A stretch of 64,000 nucleotides of DNA from KACC-23026 sp963829575 (GTDB lineage: Bacteria; Bacillota; Bacilli; Bacillales; Sporolactobacillaceae): NCBI GenBank assembly GCA_963829575.1, contig CAWHJF010000016.1, forward strand, positions 1 through 64,000, written 5' to 3'. Of the stretch, positions 1 to 9,170 are shown in pieces. Position numbers and translations under genes: made by a program. The first letter of the stretch is position 1. Each line of letters opens with the position of its first letter. The notes under the pieces were generated by a model. That model was given only the letters and a program-made list of their open reading frames with translations. It ran no database searches and was not told the origin of the DNA.

Positions 1-2685
1 TTGGATGGTGGCAGGAAATAACAAACCTGGGATATGATTCCTTATGATGTACAACTAATGGGCGGAGTTGTTCTGCACCAGGGAAAAATTGCGGAGATGG
101 CAACAGGTGAAGGTAAAACCCTTGTTGCAACACTTCCTGTTTATCTAAATGCACTAACAGGTAGAGGTGTTCATCTTGTAACTGTTAACGATTATCTGGC
201 ACAACGTGACAGCGAATGGATGGGTGAGATTTACAAATTTCACGGTCTAACAGTTGGCTGTATACTCAACACAATATGATCCCGACAAACGAAAAGAAAT
301 GTACAAGTGATATTACTTACGGAACAAACAATGAATTTGGTTTTGATTACCTGCGCGATAATATGGCAATTGAAAAAGAAAACAGGTTCAGAGAAAATTT
401 AATTATGTAATAGTGGATGAAGTTGACTCAGTTTTAATTGATGAAGCAAGAACTCCGCTTATTATTTCCGGTCCGGTTGAAGTTGATGATCAGAAATTTG
501 ATGAAATGAAACCGAAGGTTGAAAGACTTTACAGAAAACAGACAAATTTGGTTGCAAAATTGTTCAGGAAGCCGAAGAATTTTTAAGAACTGGTGATAAA
601 GAAAAGGACAGCTGGCGTGCAATCTGCTCAGAGCTTACAGAGGATTACCAAAGAGTAACAAACTAGCAAAAGTTTTAGTGAAGCAGCAAATAAAAAATTA
701 ATGCAGGAAACTGAAATGGAATTCCTCCGTGAAAAAGCAAAGAATATGCATGTCATAGATGATGAACTATACTTTGCGATTGATGAAAAGAATAATACGA
801 TTGATCTGACCGAAAAAGGTCGAGAGGAACTTGCAAAGGGATCTGGAATGGAAAAAGATTATTTTATTCTACCTGATCTTGGAACAGAAATAAGCAAATT
901 TGAAAATGATTCAGATTGCTGCGAGGAAGAAAAAATTAAGAAGAAAGATGAACTTTATCCAAATATTCAGAAAGCAGTGAAAGAATACATACATCATCAG
1001 TTAATTAAAAGCATATACTCTTATTTGAAAAAGATGATGAATATGTAATAACCGAAGACGGAAAAATTGCGATTGTAGATGAATTTACCGGACGTGTTTT
1101 TCCTGGCAGAAGATATTCCGACGGACTTCACCAGGCAATTGAAGCAAAAGAAAATGTAAAAGTTGAAAGAGATACTCAAACCCTTGCGACAATTACACTT
1201 CAGAATTATTTCAGAATGTATAACAAACTTGCAGGTATGACGGGTACTGCGGAAACAGAGGAAGGCGAATTTTATGAAATTTATAAACTGGAAGTAGTTG
1301 TAATTCCAACGAATAAACCTATTGTTAGAGATGATAAGGATGATGCTAGTTTACAGAACAAAAAGAGAAAAATATAATGCCGTAATAGAAAAAATTGAAG
1401 AGCTTAAAAAAAGAAGGAAGACCGGTTCTTGTTGGTACAACTTCTGTTGATGTTTCAGAAACATTAAGCAGAATGTTGAAGAGAAAGGGTATTCCGCATA
1501 ATGTATTGAATGCAAAACAGCATCAGCGTGAAGCAGAAATTGTTGCACATGCCGGTGAAATCAGGTGCAGTAACAATTGCTACAAATATGGCTGGACGTG
1601 GTACTGATATTAAACTTGGAACGGAGTAGTTGACAGAGGCGGCTTGTTTATTCTTGGAACTGAACGTCACGAATCGCGCCGAATTGACAGACAGTTGAGA
1701 GGTCGTTCAGGAAGACAGGGAGATCCCGGTACAACTAAATTTTTCCTTTCACTTGAAGATGATCTGATGAGATTATTCGGTAGTGATCGAATTTCTTCTG
1801 TAATGGAAAGAATGGGGATTGAAGAAGGTGAAGTAATTCAGCATCCATTAATTACAAAATCAGTTGAACGAGCACAGAAAAAAGTTGAAGAAAATAACTT
1901 TGCAATAAGAAAAAGACTTCTTGAATATGATGATACAATGAACTCACAGAGAGAAGTTATTTATACAAGAAGAAACCGTGCTCTTAAAGGCGATAGATTA
2001 AAGAGCGAAATCTTTGAATCTACTCGAAGAATACATAGAAGAAGTTGTTGAAAGCAATTTTGATGATGTTAAGGTGATAATATAAAAGAAGAAATTACGT
2101 CATAACTTCTTGTTGATATTACAACTTGAACCCGACTGAATTTGAAACACTTGGCAATGAGGGAATAAAGGAAAGAATTCTTAATGCAGCAAAAGAATTC
2201 TATAAAAAAAAAGAAGAAATGCTCGGCCCTGAATTGATGGCAAGGCTTGAACGATATGCAATGTTAAGTGTAATAGATCAGAAATGGAAAGAACATCTTA
2301 CGGGAAATGGATGATCTGAAAGAAGGAATTGGCTTAAGAGCATACGGGCAGAAAGATCCGCTGGTTGAATATAAAATTGAAGCCTTTCAATTATTTGTTG
2401 CACTTGCTGAACAAATAAGAGATGAAGTTGTTTCATTCTGCATTTAAATTCTTCCCGCAGGCACCTGAAGAAGTTCAGGAAAAGAAGAAGACAGCCGTGT
2501 CACAGAATGACAGCAATCAAAACAAAGCACAGATAATATTGGGCTATCAAGCCCTGCAGGCGGAAATGGCGAACGGACAGAAAGCAGGAAAACCGCAGCC
2601 GGTTCAGGTTGAAGAAAAAATCGGAAGAAATGATCCTTGTCCTTGCGGCAGCGGTAAAAAATATAAACACTGTCATGGCAAATAA
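1..2685 (+). pseudogene. secA: Preprotein translocase ATPase SecA, 5' cut by window edge and broken by many frameshifts
   Basis: SecA is the cytosolic ATPase that drives proteins through SecYEG. Pieces in changing frames line up as one protein: Walker A (TGEGKT) near base 105, the DEVDSVLIDEARTPLIISGP block at 418-475, the GTERHESRRIDRQLRGRSGRQGDPG region at 1646-1730, and a C-terminal SEC-C zinc motif (CPCGSGKKYKHCHG) just before the stop. At least seven or eight frame changes occur, many at runs of A or G, so I think the reading frame is damaged by sequencing error and the real gene is intact. The extreme N-terminus lies before the window. The low GC and SecA style differ from the Bacillales genes after base 8480. 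Confidence 0.9.
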
Positions 2686-2703
2686 TTTTCAGAGAGAAAA
2701 TAT

Positions 2704-3046
2704 ATGAAAAAAATAGAAGCTATAATTCGTCCCTTTAAAACTTGATGAAGTTAAAGAAGCTCTTGTTGAAGAAGGAATAAGAGGATTAACAATTTCTGAA
2801 GTACGGGGATATGGCAGACAAAAAGGACATACAGAAACTTACCGGGGAAGCGAATACAGAATTGAATTTATTCCTAAAATAAAAATTGAAGTTGTTGTTG
2901 AAGCAGAACAGGGTTGATAAAATTGTGGATGCAATTTTGAAAACAGCAAAAACAGGGCAGGTTGGAGATGGTAAAATATTTATTTCAGATGTTAAATGAA
3001 GTAATCAGAATCAGAACAGAAGAGTCGCGGAAAAGACGCCTTGTAA
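2704..3046 (+). pseudogene. glnB: Nitrogen regulatory protein P-II, frameshifted
   Basis: P-II proteins are trimeric sensors of 2-oxoglutarate and ATP/ADP that control ammonium transport and glutamine synthetase. Starting MKKIEAIIRP, the translation needs a frame change near 2740, another near 2913, one near 2997 and one near 3030. Correcting them gives a full protein of about 112 residues, with the T-loop block (EVRGYGRQKGHTETYRG), the B-loop (TGQVGDGKIF) and the ending VIRIRT...RGKDAL before TAA at 3044-3046. The T-loop tyrosine (GHTETYRG) is present. It follows secA by 18 bases and may be cotranscribed. GlnB versus GlnK cannot be decided here. Confidence 0.87.
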
Positions 3047-3092
3047 AAAATTTTACCTTTATCTTTTTCAACAACTTTAATAATTTTTTTAT

Positions 3093-5399
3093 ATGAAGTT
3101 TAAGAATCTTGCATTAAAATTTAACCCGCTTATTATCCTTTTGATATTTTTATCCGGTTGTGGAATATGGGGAAATTTTACTACCTATTTTAATCTATAT
3201 TATAATACTGAAAATTTATTTTCTGAAACACAACAATCAATACAACAGCAAAGAACTGATTTATTTGCTGCAAGATACCTGCCTATAGGTCCAAAGGATA
3301 ATGAAAACTTAAATACTGTAATTGAAAAATGTTCAAAAATACTGCAGTTTAGCCCCGACAGTAAATATGTTGATGACGCAATTTTAATGCTTGGTAAGTC
3401 ATTCTTTTACCAGGATAATTTTCTTAAAGCTTCAAGAGAATTTGAAGAACTACTTGCAACACAAAAAGAGAGTGATCTTAGACTGGAAGCGAGATTATGG
3501 CTTGCTAAAAGCCAGATTAAATTAAGAAACTTTGATACAGGCCTTTCTACTTTAAAGAGTGTTGAAGAAGAAGCCAAAAATTCGGACGAAACCGAAATTC
3601 TTGAACAGGCATTAAATTGAAGAAATAAGATATAATTTACTTAACTCTAACTATGATGTTGCAATTAGTCAGGCAAATGATTTTCTGAATGTTTCTGATG
3701 ATGACGACCTTTGCGAAAAGGTTGCTTATGAGCTTGGCAGTCTATATGAATCTGTCAATAATATGAAAGGTGCAATTGAGGCTTACCAAAAAGTTTTGGA
3801 TTATTCTCCGGGTTACGACATGATTCTGGATACAAAACTTGCTCTTGCTGATGCTTATCTGAAAGACGGTGATACTGAAGAATCATATAATCTTCTGGAT
3901 GATATGAGTTCTGAAGATAAAAATAAAGACGTGCTTGACAGAATAAACCTTGAAAAAGGAAAAGCCCTGATTGCTATGAAAAAGTATCAGGAAGCAATTG
4001 ATCTTTTTGTTGAAACAGATACAACATTTAAAAAATCTATATATGCCGGTGCAGGTAATTTTGAATTGGGGAAAATTTATGAATACCATCTGAATAATTT
4101 TGATAGTGCCCTGGTATTTTATGCAAAAGCTAGTTCTTCTCTTTTACCTCCAGACTATTTGCAGCCGGCTTCTGATAAAAATGCAAAATTTAAAAAGTAT
4201 AGTGATCTCAGAAAACAAATTGAATTTAATAAAACACAGCTAAAATATTCTCTTAATCCTGATGAGTTTGTAAAAGATTCAACTGAATTTTATGATGAGC
4301 AAAAGAAAGAAGAAGAGGAAATTTAAAAAAACACAGGAAGAAAACCAGTCTGGATTTAACAATGAGGGCAGGAACAGGAATCTAACGGGATTACAACAAG
4401 CCCAGGTAAGAAACAGCCTGAGAAAACAAGCCCCTCAAAGGCCAAATATTTCAGTTGATAGTATTAAAACAAATATAGTGGGCTACGAATATGAGCTGGG
4501 TAATCTTTTCTATACAGACTTTGATCGACCTGATTCAGCATATTTTTATTATACAGATATATTAAACAATTATCCCAAATCCTCTTACAGACCAAAAACA
4601 TTATTTGTACTCGGTAATTATTATTTAACTAAGAAAGATACAGCAAAGGCAGATAGCTTGTTTAGTATAATCTATGACAGCTATAAAGATATGAATATTG
4701 TTAATGCTGCTGCAAAAGTTCTTAACAAACCTTTAATAGATCTGAATTATGATCCGGCAAAAGATTATTATGCAAACGCTGAAAAGTTATTGTTAAAAAA
4801 TAATTATGACAGTACACTGACACGATTGAACTTTATATATAAGAATTATCCTGAATCACCTAATGCTCCCAAAGCATTATATACAAGCGGCTGGATTTTA
4901 ACTAATAAACTATTTAAACCTGATTCTGCAGCAGTAATTTACGATACTCTTCTTTCCAAATATCCAAAGTCAGATTTATGCAAATTCAGTTAATAGGAAT
5001 CACACAGAATATCATCTTGAAAAAGAAAGAATTAAAAAAGCTATCGAAGATTCGATAAAAGCAAGTAAAGCTAAAGAATTAAAAAGTGATTCACTTGCAA
5101 GCAAGACACCGGAAATTAAAAACAGAAATAATAGTAGAATCCCTCTTGGTATGAGAAGCCAGATGGAAAATGATAATAAAGCAAAGCCCGATTCTTTAAG
5201 GAAAATGGATGTTAAAGGATATCATCAAAAACTTTTGGAAAGAGACGAAGATAAGAAAAATAATCTTTTAGATGATACTACAAAGAATAAAATTAAACCG
5301 GGAATAATAAAAGACAGTTCATCTGAAAAAGATAAAATGGGAATTAAAAAAGAGACAAAAGATTCTACTAAGCTGAAAGAAAAAATTCCCGAAAAGTAG
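3093..5399 (+). pseudogene. TPR-repeat lipoprotein, possibly PorW/SprE-like, frameshifted
   Basis: The N-terminus is a lipoprotein signal: a hydrophobic stretch ending LSGCG, with the cysteine near residue 23. After it come repeated helical pairs typical of tetratricopeptide repeats, for example around 3330-3560, 3760-3900 and 4480-4700, then a lysine- and serine-rich tail. Frame changes near 3618, 3760, 4310 and 4985 must be repaired to give one protein of about 765 residues. The motif NFTTYFNLYYNTENLF just after the lipid cysteine recalls PorW/SprE lipoproteins of the type IX secretion and gliding machinery of Bacteroidota, but this is a resemblance from memory. The function is otherwise unknown. 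Confidence 0.6.
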
Positions 5400-5431
5400 C
5401 CTTTTTATATTTAATATCATTTTTAAAACAA

Positions 5432-6178
5432 ATGGTAATATCTCAATTCCCCGAATGTGAATTATCCCTTTTATTGACCAGGATTTCACCTTATGTAAAG
5501 GTCAAAAAATTTCAAAGTTTTGTCCTTTACATTTTATTTCTTCTTTATTTTAGTATCCCATCATTTCAAATCCCTGTTTTACAGTATTCTCATTTTAGAA
5601 TTACCTCTTTAATGCAGCAGCGTGCAATTGAGAAAAATCTAGATTATAATCCCAGGCAATCCTGGGTGAACATTAATGATGTAAATCCAAATTTATTAAG
5701 AGCTATAATATCAATGGAAGATGGAAGTTTCTTTTACCATAAAGGAATTGACTGGAAAGAATTAAATTCTGCGCTAAAACAAAATAAAAGAAGAGGACGA
5801 GTTGTAAGAGGTGGGAGTACTTTAACAATGCAGCTTGCTAAAAATCTTTATCTTTCTACTGAAAGAACAATCTGGAGAAAGGCAAAAGAATTTTTAATTA
5901 CATTCAGGATGGAAAAGGAATTATCTAAAAAAGATATTCTTGAGAATTACATAAACGCAGTTGAGTGGGGAAATGGAATATTCGGAATTAAAGAAGCATC
6001 AGAAATATATTTTAATAAAGAACCAAAAAACTTAAATTTAAATGAATGCTCAAGACTCGCAGCTGTTATTCCATCTCCGCTTAAGCATTCACCAAATTCT
6101 AATTCTGCATACGTTATTCGCAGATGGATCATTATTTTGGGCAGAATAAATGATATAGTCCTTTTCCCGGGTAAATAA
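5432..6178 (+). CDS. mtgA: Monofunctional biosynthetic peptidoglycan transglycosylase (GT51)
   Basis: MtgA polymerises lipid II into glycan strands at the inner membrane and has no transpeptidase domain. The 248-residue ORF has one membrane segment near residues 30-46. The GT51 motifs follow in order: ISMEDGSFFYHKGIDW carrying the catalytic Glu (near 95), RGGSTLTMQLAKNLYL (near 128), a RKAKEF/EKELSKKDILENYIN block, and AAVIPSPLKHSP near the end. The length fits MtgA (about 220-250). It is the only apparently unbroken gene of the left segment. The residues before the membrane span look odd, so the true start could lie downstream of 5432. Confidence 0.85.
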   Translation: MVISQFPECELSLLLTRISPYVKVKKFQSFVLYILFLLYFSIPSFQIPVLQYSHFRITSLMQQRAIEKNLDYNPRQSWVNINDVNPNLLRAIISMEDGSFFYHKGIDWKELNSALKQNKRRGRVVRGGSTLTMQLAKNLYLSTERTIWRKAKEFLITFRMEKELSKKDILENYINAVEWGNGIFGIKEASEIYFNKEPKNLNLNECSRLAAVIPSPLKHSPNSNSAYVIRRWIIILGRINDIVLFPGK

Positions 6179-6181
6179 ATT

Positions 6182-6842
6182 ATGAACAGAAAGAAACTTC
6201 GTAATATTATTGAAAAAGGTGAGAGTCTTACCTGCGAATTTAAAGGAAATTTTCCACTCATGAAAAAATAGCTAGAGAAATGATTGCTTTTGCTAATACA
6301 AAAGGCGTGGCTATTTTAATATGGAATTGATGATGATAAAGAAATTATAGGCGTAGAAAGTGAAAAATCTGAAGCTGAACTTATAAAAGATGTTGCAGAG
6401 AATTATTGCGAGCCGCAATTAAAATATGAAATAGAATACATTGAATTATACGGTAAAGAAATTGTAGTTGCATGATATTCCGGAGTCAGATCAAAAACCG
6501 CACAGGCTTCAGGATTATGAAAATGAACTGGATATAAATAAATCGCAGTTGTTTTTATAAGAGTAAATGATAAAAGTATTCAGGCAAGTAAAGAAATGAT
6601 CAGAATTTTCGGGCTGCAATCAAATAATATGAAGTTGAAAAAATATTCAATCGGACCAAATGAAAAAAATGTATTTGAGTACCTGGAAAAAAATGAAATA
6701 ATAACAGTAAAAGTATTAAGTGATCTCGTAAATATTTCAGATCAGAAGAGCTTCCAGTACGCTTGTAAAAATGGTCAGGGCAAATCTACTGATAATTCAT
6801 ACAAAAGAAAACGGTGAAGAATATTTCACCTCGGCAAATTGA
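6182..6842 (+). pseudogene. AlbA/Schlafen-type putative DNA-binding domain protein, frameshifted
   Basis: The translation begins MNRKKLRNIIEKGESLTCEFKG, typical of the AlbA_2 (Schlafen AlbA_2, COG2865) domain. It continues, after frame repair near 6270 and 6315, through EMIAFANTKG and GIDDDKEIIGVESEK, which carry the usual glycine-rich turn. Further breaks occur near 6470, 6545 and 6755. The repaired end is ENGEEYFTSAN with TGA at 6840-6842, 16 bases inside the convergent methylase gene. Members are often called ATP-dependent DNA helicase-like or transcriptional regulators, and their biochemical role is poorly defined. The length of about 215 residues fits the short family form. Confidence 0.6.
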
Positions 6843-7394
6843 AAGCGTTTAATCTTTGATTCCAGATCAAAAATTTTCTTAATTCAAAAATTGAAACTCC
6901 ATAAGCAACCGCAACATTTAGAGATTGCTTAATTCCATACTGTGGAATTTCGATTGAAAAATCGCAAAGATCAATCAAATCCTGTGAAACACCTGTAATT
7001 TCATTTCCGACTATTACGCATAAGGGAAAATCATTCTGCTTTAATTTCATAATAAGGTTTGCTTTTATTTGTTAGTTCCAGTGCACAGATTTTTACTCCC
7101 TCGAGATTTTAATTTCATAACAACTTCTTTCGGGTCTTTAACATATTCCCAGTTCACACTTTCAGTTGATCCAAGAGCAGTTTTCAGAATTTCTTTTTTT
7201 GGTGGATGAGGAGTATAGCCGCAAAGATAAAGTTTTTCAATCATTGCGCCATCGGAAGTCCTGAAAATTGATCCGACATTATAAGTGCTTCTTATGCTGT
7301 TTAACACAACATAAACCGGCAGTTTTTTTACTTTGTGCAGAGTTTCTAAAGTACTTCTGTTGTGTGAGATTTCATCGTGAGTTAGTTTTTTCAT
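6826..7394 (-). pseudogene. TrmH/SpoU-family RNA methyltransferase, frameshifted
   Basis: SpoU-family enzymes 2'-O-methylate tRNA or rRNA using S-adenosylmethionine bound in a trefoil knot. The N-terminal part shows NSIRSTYNVGSIFRTSDGA (motif 1, with the conserved Asn and Arg). The C-terminal part shows IVGNEITGVS and the IPQYGIKQSLNVAVAYGVSIFEL block (motifs 2 and 3, knot). The two halves lie in different frames, with the break near 7050-7080. The repaired length is about 188 residues, as expected for a short TrmH-like enzyme without the N-terminal substrate-binding domain. It overlaps the end of rlmN, so the two are probably one transcript. The target nucleotide cannot be told from sequence. 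Confidence 0.8.
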
Positions 7395-8475
7395 ATCGGA
7401 AATTCGAATTCTGATTATACTTTATTGCAAGTTGTCCGCATGCTGCAGCAATATCATCTCCCTGCGTATTGCGAACCATTACTCTAATGTTTTTCTCTTT
7501 AAGAGCTTTGCAAAATCATCAATTTTATTCTGCGGTGTAGGAGTTAAGTTCGCCGCAAAACCTGTTGGATTCATATGCTGCAACGAGTTAAAAGGAATTA
7601 TATTAATTTTAGAAGGAATCTGTGAACAAAGTTTTACGAGAGCATCTATATCTTCTTTCCTGTCGTTTATATTATTCAGCATTACATATTCAAAAGTAAT
7701 TTTACTTTTTGTTTTTTTTGAATAATATTTTAAAGCTTCAACGTTTTCCTTTAAAGAATACTTTTCATTAATTGGCATTATTTTATTTCTCATAACTTCA
7801 AAACAGGAGTGAAGAGAAAAAGCGAGCCGGACATTTAAATCAGTATCAGCAAGTTCAATTATCTTAGGCGCAATTCCTGCTGTAGAAACTGTGATTTTTT
7901 TTATAACAATTCCGGTTGTTAGTTCTTCTGCAAATATTTCTAATGATTTAATTGTTGAGTTAAAATTTAAAAGCGGTTCTCCCATACCCATATAAACTAT
8001 GTTGGTAATTTCTTTCCGGGTAGTATTCTTTTGCTGATAATAAATACTGATCAAAAATTTCTCCGGGAGAAAGATTTTTTTTATATCCCATTAATCCTGT
8101 TGCACAAAATTTACAATCAAGCGGGCAGCCAACCTGAGTTGAAATACAAAGTGTTGTCCTTTTTTCTTCAGGAATAATTACCGATTCAATTTTGTTTCCT
8201 TCGGCAGTTTGAAAGATCATTTTTTTAGTTCCCGTTGAAGGGGAGTATTCCGAATCTACAAAATTAAGTGTTGAAAGAAGATACGCTTCCTGTAATTTAC
8301 TCCTTAAAGATTTAGGTAAATTCAGCATTTGGTCAAAGTCTGTCACAAGGTCATTGTACATCCATTTTAAAACCTAATACCCCGGAATTTTTGCTCGCCG
8401 GATTTTTCAAAAAGCTCTCGTAATTCAGCAATATAATTTACTGTTTTCTTCTCATCTACTTCGTTCAGCGTATTG
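7372..8475 (-). pseudogene. rlmN: Dual-specificity 23S rRNA/tRNA adenine-C2 methyltransferase RlmN, frameshifted, 5' end at chimeric joint
   Basis: RlmN is a radical-SAM enzyme that methylates C2 of A2503 in 23S rRNA and A37 in some tRNAs. The cluster CPLDCKFCATG (CX3CX2C) is visible near 8115, together with YMGMGEPLLN, a SLH segment, and the C-terminal RNTQGDDIAAACGQL that carries the catalytic cysteine. Frame breaks are near 8360, 7995-8050 and 7500. The N-terminal KTVNYIAELRELFEKSGEQK segment is readable up to about 8465, but no start codon is found before the sequence turns into Bacillales gcvT. The gene is therefore either cut by the joint or loses only a few residues. Confidence 0.85.
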
Positions 8476-8482
8476 CTACCCG
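8468..8482. other. Chimeric junction between two genomes
   Basis: Left of this point the DNA is AT-rich, indel-ridden and Bacteroidota/Ignavibacteria-like. Right of it lies intact Bacillales sequence in B. subtilis gene order. Reading leftward, gcvT stops matching after codon 71 (ending EAFLNG), exactly where the rlmN N-terminal reading begins. Both genes run on the minus strand and neither is complete at the joint. I see no repeat, IS end or tRNA there, which argues for an assembly join. Confidence 0.8.
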
Positions 8483-8688
8483 TTTAAAAAAGCTTCGGCT
8501 TCTTCCCCGGTGACCTCAAATTCACCCATATGAGAGACATCAAATAACCCGGCACGTTCTCGAACAGCTCTGTGCTCGTCTTTAATCCCTGTAAATTGAA
8601 CAGGTAGTTCCCAGCCACCAAAATCAATCGTTTTGCCGCCTATTGCTTTGACTTGTTCATAGATTGGCGTTCTCTTTAACCCGGTCAT
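8476..8688 (-). CDS. gcvT: Glycine cleavage system T protein (aminomethyltransferase), N-terminal fragment
   Basis: GcvT moves the aminomethyl carbon of glycine to tetrahydrofolate in the glycine cleavage system. Only the first 71 of about 365 residues are present: MTGLKRTPIYEQVKAIGGK, then FGGWELPVQF, the RAGLFDVSHMGE motif, and a break after EAFLNG. The start is supported by GGAGGG seven bases upstream of ATG. A tandem glycine riboswitch lies upstream, as in B. subtilis gcvT-gcvPA-gcvPB. The rest of the operon is missing because the contig switches to foreign DNA, so I do not regard this as a biological pseudogene. Confidence 0.88.
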   Translation of the reverse strand: MTGLKRTPIYEQVKAIGGKTIDFGGWELPVQFTGIKDEHRAVRERAGLFDVSHMGEFEVTGEEAEAFLNG

Positions 8689-8776
8689 CCAACACCCTCC
8701 AACTTAAAATTATTTTTTTCATGCTTCCTGCTCCAATTATCAAATGAGCCCACTTTGAAACACGCAAAACACAAAA

Positions 8777-8814
8777 AAGGACAGAGAAACACGAATCCGT
8801 GTTTCTCTGTCCTT
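8777..8814 (-). terminator. Riboswitch-controlled intrinsic terminator
   Basis: The minus strand reads AAGGACAGAGAAACACG, a four-base loop, its exact complement, then TTTTTT. The 17-bp stem is perfect. It is the expression platform of the glycine riboswitch. Confidence 0.92.
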
Positions 8815-9002
8815 AGACCGGAAAGTTTCTCTCTATTTTTAAGTAGGCTTTATTTCTCAATCCTCTTAAATAGAGTCCTCGTCGGTGGCTTAGATTTAAG
8901 CGCTCTCCAGAGTTGCGTCGACCAACAGTTCCTTTGCCTGAGAGATTGGCACGGTGGCTTGCTCCTTCGGCGCCGCGATAGTTGCGGACTCTCCTATTGG
9001 TC
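8777..9002 (-). promoter_or_regulatory. Tandem glycine riboswitch controlling gcvT
   Basis: Read on the minus strand, aptamer I (about 9002-8929) opens with AGGAGAGTCC, has the core GCCGAAGGAGCAAGCC and CTCTCAGGCAAAGGA, and closes with a CCAATAG/CTGTTGG helix. A short linker leads to aptamer II (about 8918-8805), which starts CTCTGGAGAG and ends AAGGACAGAG. The outer CTCTG/CAGAG helix of aptamer II shares its 3' arm with the 5' arm of the following terminator. Glycine binding should therefore block termination and turn the operon on, as known for gcvT. The aptamer II core (CCACCGACGAGGAC) is less typical than that of aptamer I. Confidence 0.9.
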
Positions 9003-9170
9003 TCATTCGCATACTTTATCCAATTTTTGGTCACACTAGTAAGTAAAACTAGGGCTATGTAGACCCTTAATACTGAATATCCTATCATGGGTTCTACTAT
9101 TTGTATAGATGTTCAATTATTTAATTAATTAATACGCTTTCAAAGAGATTATTTTATTGGGAGGGTGTAT

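Noticed and set aside
1..2685. A second, accessory secA as a sign of secA2 or transfer
   Set aside because: The gene lies in the foreign left segment with other non-Bacillales genes and is better explained by the chimeric join.
8476..8688. gcvT as a genuine pseudogene
   Set aside because: The break coincides with a change of genome; the riboswitch and start are intact.
8755..9088. Two overlapping ORFs of about 90 codons on both strands
   Set aside because: They lie inside the glycine riboswitch and terminator and have no protein-like composition.
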